Assembly: GCA_932294295.1 (NCBI GenBank)
Contig: OW028575.1
Coordinates: forward strand, 37,016,253-37,080,252
DNA: 64,000 bases
From: Alitta virens
Lineage: Eukaryota > Annelida > Polychaeta > Phyllodocida > Nereididae
Direction of reading: 5' to 3'
Part shown: positions 22,487 to 34,800 of the stretch, piece after piece
How positions within the stretch are numbered: position 1 is the stretch's first letter
How the letters are laid out: each line of letters opens with the position of its first letter
Made by a program: the position numbers and the translations under genes
The notes under the pieces: generated by a model
Databases searched by the model: none
What the model was told of the DNA's origin: nothing
The model's input: the letters and a program-made list of their open reading frames with translations, nothing else

Positions 22487-23975
22487 GTGCAACAGTGGTG
22501 CAGCTTGAATAGTACTTCATTAGTCTTTATCGTAATGTGAGTTTTTGCCTTCAAGTGTATGTCATGATTTACATATCACAAGTCTTCCATTGTTGCGGGG
22601 CAGACTGAAATACTTGAAATATGTAATTAAAAGTTTTATAATGCAAACATGTAATTTCTTAAAATACACATCTTCAGTAGTGTAGTTTTCAATTCAGTCA
22701 TCTGTCCATTGTTAAATTGTTGCGATGTCATCTGTTGGTTACAGTATTATGTTTATATGCGTTTATATATTATTCATAAGATTTTATAAGAAGAGAAAAG
22801 CTATTGTGTATGCCATTGCATTTAATCATCCCTTTGTTATCAAGATAAAAAACCAAAATCAAGAACTATTATATTGAAAGGTGCTCCTTCATATTACCAC
22901 ATAACTTTATGTAGAGTCAAATAAAACAGTTCCGTTTCTACTGAATTTTGCAATAACACCGTGTGTATAAATATAAAGTGTATAACACATTCCTTGGGGT
23001 TCCCACAGTCATGGAAAAATCCTAGAAAATTGGTTGCATGGAAAGTCAAAGAAATTTACAATGTTTAAAATGTCATGAAAGATCGAGTAATTATTTTTTC
23101 ACATGAATTACACTTTGCACCAAACTGGCCTAATTTCATCTTCATAGTGTATGGAGCAACAGAGCAACAGACTAACGTACATATTTTTTCGGAGTGTTGT
23201 GGTATACAATATTAATTTTTTGCTGTAAAGATTGAAGGACAATGGTAAGTCTTGAAATATGTTTCATGATTTCTGTGGGAACCCTGATGCCTGCCATTTT
23301 CATCACAGCTGTTTCATTTTGTTATCATGGCAGTCTTGCATGTATACAAAGGTATGACCTTGCAATGCTAATATCGAATTGTTAGCAAAATTTTGGTGAC
23401 AAAATTGACCGGCTATCTATGCCCGAGACTAGGCATGTACTTGACAGGCCTGTCAAATAAGATCAATTTCAGTATTGTCATGGCTTTGTATTCAAGTCAA
23501 AGAAATTTATTAAATACGTTGGCGATGCCAATTAAAATTTACGGTCCCAGCTTAAGTTAGTTTAAATGTGTTTATGTGTAGAGCATTGTAAGAATACCTC
23601 AGCAGGTATTTTTTTATTATGTGCATGTTAATATGCAGTGTATCTTTGAGTTATAGTTTTACTTAATGTACTCTTGAATCTAATGGTGCTTACAGCGTTG
23701 TAATGTTGAAACTCAGGAGTTGAAACGTTAAAATATAACCTCTTAGGAATTGACATTGTTGATGTGAGAGTTACCTGAAGAAAATATTTTTTTCAATTGA
23801 GAAATTTTAAGTTGTATAAGATTGTATCTATTTTGTATTATAACCATATTACTATATGTCAATTTCTGTTATTCAAGACTATAACTGAAGTATACTTTTA
23901 AATATGAAAATTCAAAAGAAGTGTTTTGTCATGTACGTTGTATAATTAAAATAAACAAGTTCAATACATATATAT
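22487..23975 (+). other. NF2 3' untranslated region
   Basis: AT-rich sequence without a further coding exon follows the NF2 stop. A polyadenylation signal AATAAA lies at 23950-23955. The reverse-strand AATAAA for the next gene lies only 35-40 bases further on (23990-23995), so the two convergent transcripts end almost back to back. Confidence 0.5.
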
Positions 23976-24144
23976 CGATTGATACGTTTTTTATTTAAAT
24001 TAAATTAAATAGTCAGGAATGTTCATAATAAATAATTGTCATATGAATAGTGTATAAGAATGGTCTGTGCACTAAATGCAACATAATCACAGAATTACTT
24101 TCACAAATTAATATTTTACTTTCACAAAGTGAATATTTATCACA

Positions 24145-26770
24145 TTAATTTTTATAAGGACATCTATACTTTTTGATAGTCCTTTTGGCAATTTTTATCA
24201 TGCCATAAAGCCAATAAACTTGCGGAATAAGAATACCTATACATCCTATAGTACACTTCTGTGGAATGTGCCAAGGTACGCTGTAGAATGAGATATTTGC
24301 ATAATTTGCATAGCACCAGTACATAAATGGAAAAATGAGTACTCGACAGATTGCAAACATGACAATCGCTATAACTCCATTGACTAGAAATATTACGGTA
24401 TTCTCCTTGCCGAGCTGTAAAGAAATGAAAAGTCCTTGAAAAATCAATTAAAAAATTAGGAAAGTAGCATGAAAGTTAGTTCAATTCAACACTTGTCCCA
24501 AAAAATGATTAAATATACAGAGAATCTTCTCAGCAACTTCACATTACCATATAATTAATTTGTAAATTATGTAATCTCAAGTTACCTGTAAAAGGATGGC
24601 CCTGATTGAGATAAATGGAACAGCAAGTTCTATCATGTAGAAGCAGCCAATAAAAAAGTCTCCCAAACCGTCTCTGACCCACTGCAAAAATAATGAATTA
24701 AACATGTTATAACTTCTGACAACAGAATGACACAATACTATATGCCAGGGACACATCTTGTGTGTTTTTTACTTACCACTATCAGCGGTAGGTATATCAA
24801 TGGAAATACTAAATGGTGGAACATCATGAGGCGTTGACTCTTCATAAATTTAGAAATAGTTGAAAGTATGTGTAAATGTTGAAAATCATTCTTGTGCCAG
24901 TATGCCTTGTGCATTGCCCAAACGTCGTAGTAAAAATATGGTAAGCCAAACCATATATACCACTCTGTCAACCAGTGCCTGAAACAATCAAACATGTCAA
25001 ATATTAACAGCTCATTAATTCAACATTTATGACACTGTGTACGTAGAAGAAATTTTAGCCATGTGGGATACTCACTGCTGTCTGATGATGTCTTGCATAC
25101 AGTTATTTATCACAATGCTCCCGACACAACATGCAATTACTGCTTGGATTGCTGACACACCTCTGGGAGAAAAAAAAAACACAAAAAAGGTGACTTCCAA
25201 GGTGACAGCCTGAGATGCTCAATGCCTTTGATAGTTTGAATGGTATATACACTATTTAAAAAGGAGGACCTTAGAACCAGAAGGAGGTAACTCAGGATTT
25301 TGGGAAAAATGAGATAACTGCTTCTGGGTGAACTTATGGTTAGTATGCAATATTAATAATGTAAAATTTTAGTGTAAAGGACACAACTTCTTTTGGTGCC
25401 ATATAGGTGTATGTTGAGATATATCACACAAGTGTACAATCTCTACAAAGAATGGTGTGAGGCAAAAGGCTATATACAGGTAAGAATTCAAAATGTACAA
25501 TTATCTATTCACCCTCCAGTGACAGATTCATGCAAAACCTTTTCACATTGCTCAACAATCAAGTTATGAGAGTGCTAAAGTAAGAGCCAAAGAAGAGCAA
25601 ACAATCCATTTGAATGATGTAGAGAATGCTAGAGTGCTATTTGAGGAAAATGTAGATGCAGTTAAAGACTCACACAACGAAAATAGTGCCATGATTACAT
25701 TTTTTATTTGCAAAAAAACCCTTCCTATGTCCATGGACGTGCTATGTCTTACTTGACTACTGGAAAGGAATTTATAAGTGTCAATTATGGACCTACAACC
25801 TCGGAATTCACGATATGAAAACTAACACAGGTCATATATATATGTGGCATGAGGGGGTTGCAGGTAGGGTGCCAATGAAGTTGGGTCTTGTGTAGAAAAT
25901 TGTGTAATGCAACAAACACCAAATATTGAAAAACTGGTTGCATGGAGAGACTCTAGTGGTGGTCAAAGCAGAAATTTCAAAATGGCAAAAAGGTGGATGG
26001 CACTCACAGAAAAACACCCAAATTTGAAATAATTTCATCATTTATTCTGTGTCAGCTATTTGCCCATTGATCAAGACTTTGGTCTGATAGAAAAATAAAT
26101 TAAGAATTTGCCACAATGGCTAGAGCTTGTTAAAAATAAACACAACCCTTTTGTAGTACATGAAATGAAAGATATCACGGAAAGATGTCTGTTGCACAGG
26201 AAAAGGTTCAATGGCTAAAAACCATCCTAAAGTGATGTTTTACAAATACAGTCACTGAACCATTTCATGAGGTAAACTTTGAGAAGAAGATAAAGGTCTA
26301 CCTCACTACCATCATTGAGTAGTCCTTTATACATGGAGCTAAAAGCTATTATGAAAAGCAAACATACAGACTTGCTGTCAATTTTGAAGTATGTGCCTCT
26401 TGTATATCATGACTTCTATAAAAATTTAGTGTCAGATACTCAGATTGTTTTGGTTTTGAGACTTTAGTATCAGGCTTGGGTCAAGTACAACACAATGTAA
26501 TTAAGTACAAGTACAAGTACATGAGAATATTTCAAGTACAAGTACAGCTATTTATCTGAGTACTTAAGTCCAAGTACAAGTAAATTTGTTCAAGTACAAG
26601 TACAAGTACATCCTTAGTTTTGGGTCCAGATCCAATTGGCATCAGACAGCAGTAGCAGTTTCGGAAGGGGGGGATTTTGAGTGATGTAAACCCCGGTCCC
26701 CCTTGGCCCAGTACATGCTGAACACCGGTTCAAAAACCTCTACGTTCAGATCACTGCCGCTTGCACACAC

Positions 26771-26839
<69 letters not shown>

Positions 26840-28034
26840 TTGAATTTTTTGTCAAATCAACAAACATAATTACAAGTTCTTTGGCATTCTAATGATCAGT
26901 ATTTGGACACATATTCAAAGCCAAAGTACTTGCAAGTACCTTTCAAGTACTTCAAGTACTTATTATTTTAAGATGCAGATTAAGGCAGTTTATAAATAAC
27001 TATTGCAACATAGATAATCTATCATGAATATAATTTTTTTATTTTGTGCACAAGTGACATGTATGTCATACCTAACATTACTAGTTTGTCTTAATAGCAA
27101 TTAGGCTTCAACTTGACAGCAGCTAATTGTTGAATAATTCACTGATTGCAATACATATTACACTCTTAGATGGAGGCAGGCTTTGATACAAAAACCAAAT
27201 ATCATATAGATTATAGATCTATTACATATAGACGTATCAATTTACAAAAATAATTTCTCCAAAAAGGCAAGTTTGCTTTTAAATCATATCAGTTTAATAA
27301 TTTCAATTGTACATGCTGATTGTGTGAAAATCCAATGCTTGCAAATAATTTATGAATTTCAACTTTTTGTTCAACTAACATATGAGTTTATATCTTGTAT
27401 TGTGAATCAGTGACCCCAGTTTGTCCAGTTGCTTTTGTGTAGAACAATAGACACAACAGACATAGGGGTAGATGCTATTTACCCCCATTAGACAAGAAAT
27501 CAGTGGGGTCATTCCAATTGTCTTAATCCCCATTTATCACCTCTTAGCAATAATGGGGATTCCCCAGTTTAATTCATCTGCATATTAATTACACACTTGA
27601 CTTGCAAATATTGATAGCAATTATATAATAATGTAAAGCCAACAGTCTGCACAAAAATCAATGCCATCAAGTGTATCGAGATTGCTGTCTGACTCTCATG
27701 AAGAATTTATGAAATTAGCCCTCCCATGTTTCTACATGTCTTATTAACCCTCTGTGAACATATCATATACATGTTTTTAGTTACTTGTGATATGAATGAA
27801 TTACACAGAGAGAATGATTATAACAATGCACATAAATACTGATATGTCAAGTATTTGGTAAACTGAGGCAACCTCACTTGTAAAACCACCTTGCCATTAA
27901 GACCACTAATGTTTGCACCAAATCAGGCAAAGGAGGTGTTAATGGCAGGGTTCTACTGAATATGTGTCCAAATACTGATCATTAGAATGCCAAAAAACTT
28001 ATATTATGTTTGTTGATTTGAAAAAAAAATTCAA

Positions 28035-28081
<47 letters not shown>

Positions 28082-28907
28082 GTGTGTGCTGCAGTGATCT
28101 GAATGTAGCGGTTTTTGAACTGGTGTTCAGCATGTACTAAACCAAGGGGGAAAGGGGTTTACATCACTCAAAATCCCCCCCTTCGAATCCGCTACTGCTG
28201 TCTGACGCCAATTGGATCTTGACCAAACACTAAGGATGTACCTGTACTTGAACATAAGTACTCAGATAAATAGCTGTACTTGTACTTGTACTTGATATAT
28301 TCTCATGTACTTGTACTTGTACCATAAGTACATTGTGTTGTACTTGACCCCAAGCCTGTTGTTAATGATATTTGTGGTGTTCCAGTCTTATTTTCCAGAT
28401 TATGTGATTCATATATTGTGAATAATTGTTTTCTTAAACATCAGTTTGTTGAGTTATCTGTTCCTGGTTTTGAGACTCTAGTATTTTTTTTTTTTTAGAA
28501 AGCCTCATCTGATTTTATGAGACAGTATAGGATATCTACTTTTAAAACTTTTTTTTGCATACAGTTAATGGATTAGCAAGATTATTTACCAATAATAACT
28601 AATGTAAGGCTAATTTATTCACACATAGATTACCTGTTTCAGTTTCATCCTTTTGGTTCTAAGTTGCTCAAATATACTTTTATCAACACCAAGATATGTT
28701 TATGAGCTTAGAGGCGACTCTCTTGTATAAAATATCGCCCATGTAAACAAATCTAGTTTTCAAGTTTCACTAAAATTACCTCATTGCAATCACGCGGCAG
28801 TCAGCTTCTTTCAACATTGCAAAGTTTCTCAAACATTTTAGAATGGCTATATACAGCGAAAAGAAAAACAACGAGCCATATATTAATATATTAAGTATTG
28901 GGTACAT
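24145..28907 (-). CDS. TLC-domain multi-pass membrane protein, TLCD3/FAM57-like, complete
   Basis: Exons in transcript order: 28907-28780, 25162-25076, 24978-24777, 24681-24586, 24414-24145; phases agree and give 260 residues, close to the 257 of human TLCD3A. TLC proteins are integral membrane proteins linked to sphingolipid or phospholipid composition; the catalytic role of the TLCD3 branch is unsettled. Conserved marks include HWLTEWYIWF, YYDVWAMH, the paired His in RLMMFHHLVFP, and CRVLIFPFMYWCYA, all of which align with TLCD3A/B. At least five hydrophobic segments are visible, beginning with YGSLFFFSLYIAIL at the N terminus, and the tail is basic (KIAKRTIKKYR). Intron 1 (25163-28779) is 3.6 kb and contains two transposon remnants. 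I cannot tell whether it corresponds to the A or B vertebrate paralogue. Confidence 0.88.
25400..26420 (+). pseudogene. Degenerate transposase-like gene (DUF7869-type), many stops and frame changes
   Basis: Short translated blocks in shifting frames appear in the order of a family that is widespread as repetitive genes in invertebrates: LYKEWCEAKG (about 25440), VTDSCKTF (25520), MWHEGVAGRVPMKLG (25840), DSSGGQSRNFKMA (25950) and LPIDQDFGLIEK (26063). The SDSCGGQNRN-like and DRDFG-like blocks are the most diagnostic. Multiple stops separate them, so this is dead. The family name is from memory of its motif pattern. The foldback element at 26471 lies directly next to it. Confidence 0.5.
26451..28486 (+). 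repeat. 20 bp direct repeat flanking the foldback element
   Basis: TGGTTTTGAGACTYTAGTAT occurs at 26451-26470, directly before the foldback element, and again at 28467-28486, about 110 bases after it, with one C/T difference. It is too long and too far away on the right to be a target-site duplication. It may be an older tandem unit of the host repeat. Confidence 0.5.
26471..28358. mobile_element. Long-TIR foldback element, hAT-like ends
   Basis: The left arm (26471 to about 26918) and right arm (about 27957-28358) are long inverted repeats of 400-450 bases. Both begin from the outside with CAGGCTTGGGTCAAGTACAA (small differences on the right), then runs of CAAGTA hexamers, a G/C-rich middle and a (TA)n tract of 35-65 bases, and end inward with TTTGGCATTCTAATGATCAG. 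The central 1 kb has no transposase frame. Ends in CAGG are typical of hAT elements, but no clean 8 bp target duplication is visible (TTTAGTAT versus TTGTTAAT). Confidence 0.75.
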
Positions 28908-29279
28908 ATTGATTTCCCGGAGTCCCTCTTTTGACTAGTTTAATGAGATAACGCTAGAGGTCACAATTAGCGTTAACGTTATGTGTTAGAGGACAGCACT
29001 TCCTACAACTGTTTTGGCTGGTGGCGCCACCATTGCCAGAACCTATAATCAATAGGTATCAGTAAAGAATTTTAACTTTTTAGTGTTGCCCAAGATGTCA
29101 TTGTCAGCTAGCTGCAATTACAATGATGTTCATGGGCAGGGGTGAACTGGGAACTGAGTTCCCCCCCCCAACTAAAAAACGACATGCAGTTCAATGACCA
29201 TGCTTTTATAATATTTTTTACACTAAAATATTTACTTTGAAAGGTGGCTTAGAAAAAATTGTGCCATTGTTCCTGCATA

Positions 29280-29780
29280 TGAAGTGTGCATAGATCTAGA
29301 TTTGGCTATTGACACTTTGGATGCAGTCGCTACAACAGTTTGCTATTGACACCGGAAATTCAGAGTCTATTGAAAATCTTGGCTGATGGCACTGCAGATC
29401 GATTAGCACCTTCTGGTGAAGGGGCCATCATTTGGTGAAGGGAGCAGCCTCCCTCAATCTAGGGTTTTCTTCTTGGGCCAATCTCTCTGGCGAAGGGGCC
29501 CATCTGCATTCAGGCCACCTTCCAGTGAAGGGGCTAGTCTAATTCAGGGCATGCCTACCAAACTGGGGGACAGCCTTCCTGGAAAGGGGCCAGTCTTTCT
29601 GTCTTGGGGCCAAACTTTTCCATGAAACAGCCAGCCAGCCTTGTAGGTGTTGGGCTGAATGCATGGTATATGTCCAGGTGAATTGCCAGCCTCTGATGGG
29701 CCCTTTCACCGAATGACGACCCTTCACTGCAGATTTCCCTAATATCGGCATTGCTATGGCACTGCATCTTCAGTGTCAAT
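29280..29780. repeat. Degenerate GAAGGGG repeat array, copy 2
   Basis: This is the second copy of the family seen at 12620-13070, in the same orientation. Shared words are GGATGCAGT, CACTGCAGAT, GGTGAAGGGGCCATCATTTGG-like blocks, and recurring CGAAGGGGCC units alternating with CTTCC. The open frames on both strands here (29416-29625 plus, 29555-29842 minus) are by-products of the repeat. Confidence 0.65.
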
Positions 29781-29842
29781 AGCCCAAATTGTTTGTAGCT
29801 ACTTTCAATAACCAAAACAATCCACAATTTTAAAATGAACAT

Positions 29843-31809
29843 ATAACAGTTGTCTCCTTTTTAAAACTATTTCAGATTTCTTCCACTTCATCTTTAAAAA
29901 AAAATCTTCTTTTAATTTTTACAGGATGCATTTTATGTTTTTGTAATTTTTTGTGCATATTAATCTAATTTCTTCGTACAAAGAGGCTGAATAAAAATTA
30001 TAACTATGTTGTTTAAAGAAAATTTTTATGGCTCCATTAACTTTCTACATCCAGATCCAGTCCTTAAATTAATCACAGAATACTTTCAGAATAGGATTTT
30101 GAATTTCATGTCTTGAATAAAATATTTTTTGTACATTGATCTACACATTCTTATGCACATAACCAACTGCAGATACATTAAAACAAGTCAGTTATTTATG
30201 TGTACAGCAATTTAATAATTTAGGCATGGAATTAAGTCAATTAACACAAGGCTTGGAATGTATCATAACCTACAACATCACTTAGTTGTACATTCAACAA
30301 AAAAGCACCACTCTTGACGTACAGACAAAACGAACCTTAGAAAGAATGTGAGTTTCAGCAATTAAGCAAATGGAATGATAGCTGAAGCAAAATAACCCAG
30401 TCAATGACTAAATATCAGCTACACCTGATCATAAAGCTAAAATGCACTTTATATTTTTTGTGACACAATATTCAGTATTGTTATTTCCGACACTTCAAAG
30501 AATGACTCCTTGTTCCAGCAGGATACCATCCCAGTTTTTATCCATTTCCAAATAATCATCTACATTTATATAATATAGGCAATAATAGATGCAAAAAATA
30601 ACATGATAATACTTGCTTCGTGCAATATAGTGCAGAATAATGTCACTGACTAAGCAATATTAATTATAGTGAAATCAAATTTGTGTCAATAATAACACAT
30701 ACTGATGCCCGTAATATTATGTGAAAAGTTTTAGCCACACCACAATTAAAAACCCATCGTCTTTTTAATTTATCAATAATTTAGGGTATGGAAGTATAGT
30801 ATCACAGATTCTTGTGTCTCCACGTTAATTTCTAGTTTGTGTTCACGAACTCATTGCTTGCAGAAAATGTATACGTAAATATCAGATGAAGTAATCCTAT
30901 ATGACAAGACAAATTTTTCCAGAATTGGAGTGCTGAAGCAAAATAAATAAATGCAATGTGCTCGATCACAGAATATATTAACCAACCGATTTATACTTGC
31001 ATAAAGCACTGGGCCACACGTGCACTTTTTAACAATACATGTTTGACAGGCATTATTTAATCTCTTCATCAATATTACAGGCATTGTAAATTATTTTTCC
31101 TGCTACTAATTTTCAAATTCTTGGTCACCAACTTAGGGATTTCACAAAATGTTGCTGAAGACTCAATTCAAAGTTGCAGTAAGTGATGGTAAATACAGGA
31201 AATATGGTTTACCAATTAGCAAAACATGTAGAAAACAATTCAAGTAAAATTTTTAGCAAGAAATATAGAATTCCTCACTTCCTGTATCACCAATTATCTG
31301 TCAAACATGCACTTTAATCATGGCCACACCCTACTTCTCCCATTTAGCAGTTGAAAGTTATAGCAGTAGCAAATTCAACAGTTAATGTTGCAATTAATAA
31401 CCATTATAACCACACATTGACAACAATTAGTTTACCACAGTGAAATGATATATAACAGATCCTAGTAGAGTTAGTTATGAGATATAAAATTTACATAAAA
31501 GACTTTAAGACGGGTGTTGATATGGGGTGTAAGGAACATTTATACTAGCAAAATACGTTGCTGCTAATTGTCATACAACCCAATTTGAATTTGTGAATGT
31601 GAAACAGTCCTATATCCTATTGTGTGAAACTGTTGATTGCACTGATATCTCTAGTCTCGGGTGCTGAAAATCAGCGGACGCTAGATGACATTAAAAATAT
31701 AACCTAATGTGCTTAAATTATGTACATGGCCCTGGGACTGTCCAGCAATGTATTTACAAATATCCATAAATTAATTACATGTTTTTGATAAAAGATAAAA
31801 TGACAGAGA
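29843..31809. other. Downstream of gamma-synergin: no gene seen
   Basis: AT-rich sequence with no supported exon on either strand. Part of it is probably the 3' untranslated region of gamma-synergin, which ends its coding at 31810 on the minus strand. Confidence 0.4.
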
Positions 31810-34800
31810 TCATAACAATTCAGGTATGGTCAGTGTTGGAAGGATGGAGTCGACGAAGTTCACCCAGAAATTGGCACAGGTGGTGTGGTACTGTCGGCCA
31901 CCGTAAGTCAATTTGTGGACCTCATAATTATTGCCCTTTGGTTTAGCATTCACGTCCAACAGACACAGTCCGCATGCCTTCTCATTGACCTCCCCTCCAT
32001 CGCCTTTTAATATAGCTATTGAAAAGTCCACCGAAGCACTCATAGGCTGAAAGCAAACAATTTGAAACAAGGAGTTAGGAAATTAATTTGAATCACTTAA
32101 AAATTTCACCATGCTGTTCAACTTTGTAAGATTACGTGAAGTTGTGGATCAGATGAGCCATCATATTGAATAAAATGACATGATGCAAAGCTTTGCTCCT
32201 TTAAGTGATTAGGCCAATATTCTACAAACAACTAAAGCACATAAGATGTGCAACAAAGGTGGCTGGAGGACTGTTGTATACATGTTGACTGGCGGATTAT
32301 TAGTAATTAGAGGTGTATTTGCCTTGGAAATATTGCGAGGAACAAGCGTTACGATGTTCGTTGACATTTGACAGTTTGACATTATCAAAGTGAACACTCA
32401 CTACCCACAATGACCGTACTGCATAACTTCGTCAAAAGTTGATCAATCTTCACAAATTATACATTAAATGAAAGCCAGAACGTCATAGATTTCATTTCTG
32501 AACAGAAACGGTATCCAGACACTGTCGAAACTGCAAAATTCTACTGAAAACATACCTTTAACTTGCCTGACAACACCAACGTGAGCGTTGACCTACATAG
32601 CAGTCTAGACACGTCACTGCACATGAGCGAATACATTAAAATAAGGAAAGAGTTGTCAAAATTGAATGACCAATCAATGCTGACTCTGCAAGAATTCCCT
32701 GCCAGGGGCCTCTTACCCAAACATGCAGGAAGCCATACAACAAACTTCGGTCATTTCCGTTGGAGTTTGCCATCTTGTTCATTGGAGAGGCACAGCGTGA
32801 AAAATGCATCTTTTTACCGGCGATTTGCACCAACTTCTACTGGACGAAATGCTACCAAAAAGTATACAGCTCTGAAGCAAGTCGTCGACTGCCTGCTGAC
32901 AAAATTCTAAGTCTGTGGAGTAATTTTTCTAGTGTGAACCGTGGCACACAGACACTATTGTTTCGTGCCCATTGACTTAACAGACATTTTCAAACTTGCT
33001 GCCGACCTAGTTGTTAAAGCTGGTCACGCTGGCTTCTGTGGAGCATTGCAAACAAAGGAAGCAGCTAATGCTGCCACCTTTGAAAAATAACCAAAAACTT
33101 GTACAGTAAACAATAAGTAAATTGCCATTCTTCCAGTATTTGAGAACCAATCATAGTGACTTCACTCAATACTCACAGGCTGATTTACATATATAAAATT
33201 AATTTAATTCTCAGGTTTAAGTTAAAACTTACATATAATGGAGTGTCAGACAGCAGCTCCATGAGATTGCTCCATGCAATATTTGTTTCTTTCAACACAT
33301 CAGTCAATTCGTCATTGTTCACAGCTGAAAGAAAAAGATGAAATGAAATAAATACATGTCATACCTGATAAGGGGAACAGAATCAATATAATTATTAATC
33401 CAATCAATCCATAATGAATTTACTTACAATATCCTTTCATGGCAGTCTTGATCCTGCATAAGACACGGAAGACTTCCACTATTCCTGAAATGAAAATTTT
33501 TTGAGAATTTATCAACCTTCCCATTTTCCATGGTAGAATTTCAGATTTAGCCTTGACTGAGACATCTATTGTTTCCACTGTATCAAATAAATCCCGATAC
33601 GACCAAGTCTCATATGTTGCAAGTCAGAATATAACATGTCTCAGACAAACATTAACACAAGTTTGTCATAACCACTGTAGTTTCGGGTCAAGGAAAGATC
33701 TATAATACATTATATGTCAGTCTTACCCTCTAAATATTGCACTCCCTGCTCTGCCTGTAGGATTTCGGCTATTAATGGAGGGTCTTGAATCGAAGTTAAA
33801 ATCATGCTGGCTTGCTGGATCATTTCACAGCACTTGTCCAGGCACCTGGTCCACATGTAGGTGTGTTTTTCGCAGTCCTGTAAATTCAAAAGTTGATAGT
33901 TGTACAAAATTCCTCGGGAATAGTTACTTTCAATTAGCTCTGTTCACATGATGAGTGGAAGTCAAATGCACATGTTTTAATTTTACCAACCTGTGGCTCT
34001 TTAGATAAACTGACATATCTGTCACCGATAGTGCCAATGCCCGGAAAACCACCTTCACTTAACAACTCACTGGCTGATTTGGGTTTAACTTCATGGCGAT
34101 CATCTGGAAGATGCCAGTGCTTTATTCAGTACAATGCAATATAACATTAACTAACATTACCAGACTGGAATCAAATTCTCATTGTCAAGCAATATTTGCA
34201 TTCAGTTATTTCTCTCTTTTTCATAATTACAGTGTACACAACACCAGGATTATATTAATTACAGAATTCCCAACAAATCTGTACTAAAATATTTTCCTTC
34301 AGAATGACTCACCATTTTCGTTGTTACGGCTATTTGTTTGTTGTTCAGGGGCACTGCTGAAGTCACCAAAGCTCTCCTCAGCTCCCCCGCTGCTTGGGGT
34401 GTCCAGCGTTACAGCGGCCATGCGAAGTTCTAGACTCGCAACTGACCGGTCATCGCCTGGTGTGTCCTGTCTCCGAGATGCAAGGTCACCCGAGAACTCT
34501 AAACTGGACACTGACTGGCTGTCGCCCCCGGCTGGACTGCCCTCTTTTGAACTCGACTTGCCTCGCTGAAAATCCAGACTGGACACTGAGTGACCATCGT
34601 CCTTCATTTCCTTGTTTTGGTTTTTCCAACCTAGTGGAATGAAAATTGGAAATTTTAAGAGTTGCTATAAACCATAACAGTACATTACACAATAACATAG
34701 TTAAAACTGTTAAACAGTCACCCAAGGGAATTGATCAATTTTGCCTTTAAAGACAGATAATTATCTAAAATTTAATTAAGTAAATCTTCCCAGGCAAAAT

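Noticed and set aside
26463..28366. 8 bp target-site duplication for the foldback element
   Set aside because: The flanks TTTAGTAT and TTGTTAAT match at only four of eight positions.
29416..29842. Open frames on both strands over the second GAAGGGG array
   Set aside because: Same reason as for 12668-13051; the peptides simply repeat Gly/Ser/Pro units.
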